A stretch of DNA of 6,357 nucleotides, from assembly GCA_937871645.1 (NCBI GenBank), contig CALMPZ010000092.1, forward strand, positions 1 through 6,357, read 5' to 3'. The notes under the pieces were generated by a model. That model had not been told where the DNA came from, did no database searches, and saw only the letters and a list, made by a program, of their open reading frames with translations. Positions 4,392-6,357 of this stretch are shown here, one piece after another; position 1 is the stretch's first letter; each line of letters begins with the position of its first letter. Position numbers and translations under genes: made by a program. The DNA comes from an uncultured Polymorphobacter sp. (GTDB taxonomy: Bacteria > Pseudomonadota > Alphaproteobacteria > Sphingomonadales > Sphingomonadaceae).

Positions 4392-6326
4392 ATGGCCGAA
4401 CCCACGATCCCTGACCGATTTTCCGAGGAATCGGCGACCTACGCATTGCGTGGGGGAGACACGCCTGACTTGGACGCCGGCGTGGCGGCGATCCGCAATG
4501 TGCTGCGGACCTTGCCGGCGCGGCCCGGTGTTTACCGGATGCTCAGCGCCGGCGGTGACGTACTCTATGTCGGCAAGGCGAAGAGCCTCAAGAACCGTGT
4601 GCTCAACTATACGCAGGTTACGCGGCTGCCGCGCCGGCTGCAGCGCATGGTGGCGCAGACGCGGTCGATGACGATTGTCACGACGGGCTCGGAGCCCGAG
4701 GCGCTGCTGCTCGAAGCGCAGCTCATCAAGCGCTTCCGGCCGCCGTACAATGTGCTGCTGCGCGACGACAAGAGTTTCCCCTTTATCTTCCTGCGCGAAG
4801 ACCATGAATTTGCACGGATTTCGAAGCATCGCGGCGCGCGCGTCGGCAAGGGTCTGTACTACGGCCCGTTCGCCAGCGCCGGCGCGGTCAACACGACACT
4901 CAATGCGCTGCAGAAGGTGTTCCTGTTGCGGTCGTGCTCGGACAGCTATTTCGCCAACCGCACCCGGCCTTGCCTGCTGTATCAGATCCGCCGTTGCTCG
5001 GCGCCGTGCGTCGGGCGCATCGAGCCCGCCGCCTATGCCGAGCTGGTCGATGACGCCAAGGCGTTCCTGTCGGGGCGCAGCCAGGAGGTGCAGCGCAAGC
5101 TCGGCACCGCGATGGAATCGGCAGCCGAGGCGCTCGATTTCGAACGCGCCGCGCTGGTCCGCGACCGGCTGCGCGCGCTGACCTATGTCCAGGGCAGCCA
5201 GGCGGTCAACGCCGACAACAGCAAGGCCGGTGCTGCGACCGACGCCGATGTCATTGCGATGGCGGCGAAGTCGGGGGCGATCTGCATCCAGATCTTCTTC
5301 ATCCGCGGCGGCCAGAACTGGGGCCACCGCGCCTTCTTCCCGGCGCACACCGCCGATGTCGGCGAGGATGAAATCCTGTCGGCGTTCCTCGGGCAATTCT
5401 ATGAGGACGTGCCGACCCCGCGCGAGATCATGCTCGACCGCACGCTCGACGAGGCGGCGCTGCTGACCGAGGCGCTGTCCGAACGCGCCGGCAAGCGCGT
5501 GGTCCTGCGGGTGCCGGTGCGCGGCGCGGCGCGCAAGCTGGTCGAGACCGCACAGCGCAATGCCGTCGAAGCGCTCGACCGGCGGCTGGCGGAATCGACG
5601 ACGCAGGGCCGACTGCTCAGTGAAATCGGCGAACTGTTCGAACTCGACGCGACCCCGCAGCGCGTCGAAGTCTATGACAACAGCCATGTGTCGGGCACCA
5701 ACGCCGTAGGCGCGATGATCGTTGCCGGCCCCGAGGGCTTCCGCAAGGGCGCCTACCGCAAGTTCAACATGAACGACCCGAGCATCACGCCGGGCGACGA
5801 CTTCGCGATGATGAAGGCGATGCTGACCCGGCGCTTCGTCCGGCTCGAACGCGAAGACCCCGATCGCACGACCGGCGACTGGCCCGACCTGCTGCTCATC
5901 GATGGCGGCAAGGGGCAATTGTCGAGCGTCGTCGAGGTGCTCACCGAGCTCGGCGTCGAAGGCGTCGCGCTGGTCGGCGTCGCCAAGGGCCCCGACCGCA
6001 ATGCCGGCCGCGAAACCTTCCACCTGACTTCGGGTCGCGAAATCAGCCTGCCGGTCAACGACGCGCGGCTGTTCTTCCTGCAGCGGCTACGCGACGAAGC
6101 GCACCGCTTCGCCATCGGCGCGCACCGTGCCAAGCGCAGCAAAGCCATCACCGCCAACCCGCTCGACGACGTCCCCGGCATCGGGCCCGCACGCAAGCGC
6201 GCACTGCTAATGCACTTCGGCACCTCGCGCGCCGTCCGCGACGCCAGCCTCGCCGACCTCGAAAAGGCGCCGGGCATCAGCAAGGCGATGGCGGCGGCAA
6301 TTCATGGACATTTTCACGCCAATTGA
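4392..6326 (+). CDS. uvrC: Excinuclease ABC subunit C (UvrC)
   Basis: 644 aa, complete. UvrC joins the UvrB-DNA complex and makes both incisions, 3' then 5', around bulky lesions in nucleotide excision repair. GIY-YIG nuclease domain (about 44-122): G46-V-Y48, Y59-V-G61, R69, E108 in LLLEAQLIK, N120 in PPYNV; it makes the 3' cut. Four cysteines C182, C194, C202, C206 have the 12-8-4 spacing of the reported Fe-S ligands of E. coli UvrC. UVR (UvrB-binding) motif about 230-264. The RNase H-like nuclease has its catalytic DDH set: D429 in VYDNSH, D504 in LLIDGGKGQL, H571 in DEAHRF; it makes the 5' cut. Tandem helix-hairpin-helix DNA-binding domain about 590-640 (VPGIGPARKRALL and KAPGISKAMA). It is about 34 residues longer than E. 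coli UvrC (610 aa), partly from some 25-30 extra N-terminal residues. ATG 4392 is chosen, though its Shine-Dalgarno is weak; TTG at 4470 is an alternative. A family A repeat begins at the stop codon. Confidence 0.97.
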   Translation: MAEPTIPDRFSEESATYALRGGDTPDLDAGVAAIRNVLRTLPARPGVYRMLSAGGDVLYVGKAKSLKNRVLNYTQVTRLPRRLQRMVAQTRSMTIVTTGSEPEALLLEAQLIKRFRPPYNVLLRDDKSFPFIFLREDHEFARISKHRGARVGKGLYYGPFASAGAVNTTLNALQKVFLLRSCSDSYFANRTRPCLLYQIRRCSAPCVGRIEPAAYAELVDDAKAFLSGRSQEVQRKLGTAMESAAEALDFERAALVRDRLRALTYVQGSQAVNADNSKAGAATDADVIAMAAKSGAICIQIFFIRGGQNWGHRAFFPAHTADVGEDEILSAFLGQFYEDVPTPREIMLDRTLDEAALLTEALSERAGKRVVLRVPVRGAARKLVETAQRNAVEALDRRLAESTTQGRLLSEIGELFELDATPQRVEVYDNSHVSGTNAVGAMIVAGPEGFRKGAYRKFNMNDPSITPGDDFAMMKAMLTRRFVRLEREDPDRTTGDWPDLLLIDGGKGQLSSVVEVLTELGVEGVALVGVAKGPDRNAGRETFHLTSGREISLPVNDARLFFLQRLRDEAHRFAIGAHRAKRSKAITANPLDDVPGIGPARKRALLMHFGTSRAVRDASLADLEKAPGISKAMAAAIHGHFHAN

Positions 6327-6357
6327 AGGGCCTCCGCCGGGCAGGCCTGAGGCCTGC
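6326..6357 (+). repeat. Family A palindromic repeat, third copy, cut by the window end
   Basis: 32 bp matching 4028-4059 at 31 positions; the only difference is C at 6337 where the first copy has G at 4039. It begins with the final A of the uvrC TGA stop, as the first copy begins inside the peptidase TAA stop. It includes the complete GCAGGCCTGAGGCCTGC near-palindrome (6341-6357), where the window ends, so the element probably continues beyond. Confidence 0.85.

Noticed and set aside
4377..6023. Long minus-strand open frame (548 codons) opposite uvrC
   Set aside because: It is antisense to a complete, motif-perfect uvrC. The translation is low-complexity Arg/Ala/Asp-rich without family motifs, as is typical of antisense frames in GC-rich DNA.

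Overview
The window is GC-rich, gene-dense bacterial chromosome. Codons favour G or C in the third position, there is a secreted carboxypeptidase Q-type M28 dipeptidase, and short palindromic repeats sit just after stop codons. Together with the look of the EttA and UvrC proteins, this suggests an alphaproteobacterium, probably Sphingomonadales. That placement is inferred from protein and repeat style; there is no rRNA or other phylogenetic marker. Nothing looks like phage, plasmid or genomic-island DNA: this is core chromosome with housekeeping genes.

Layout. Positions 26-2423 (minus strand) hold a two-gene operon: ettA (ABC-F translation factor), then a small squalene/phytoene synthase-fold protein that appears to lack the catalytic aspartates. 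The two are 13 nt apart, and the second gene's Shine-Dalgarno overlaps the ettA stop codon. ettA appears to start at a TTG. A 154-nt divergent intergenic region (2424-2577) separates it from a plus-strand gene for a secreted M28-family metallopeptidase (2578-4029). A 362-nt gap (4030-4391) follows. Its first half is a nested palindrome: 39-bp perfect outer arms enclosing 24-bp perfect inner arms. Its second half carries an inverted pair of DnaA-box-like sequences just upstream of uvrC. uvrC (4392-6326, plus strand) is complete and looks fully functional. Another copy of the outer repeat begins exactly at the uvrC stop codon and runs off the window end.

The genes do not form one pathway. EttA adjusts translation initiation to energy state, UvrC makes the dual incisions of nucleotide excision repair, and the M28 enzyme degrades peptides outside the cytoplasm. 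The SQS-fold protein may be a non-catalytic, NDUFAF6-like factor. I found no clearly new multi-gene system. The most unusual signals are non-coding: the nested repeat, its extra copy at the uvrC stop, and the DnaA-box pair in the uvrC leader.
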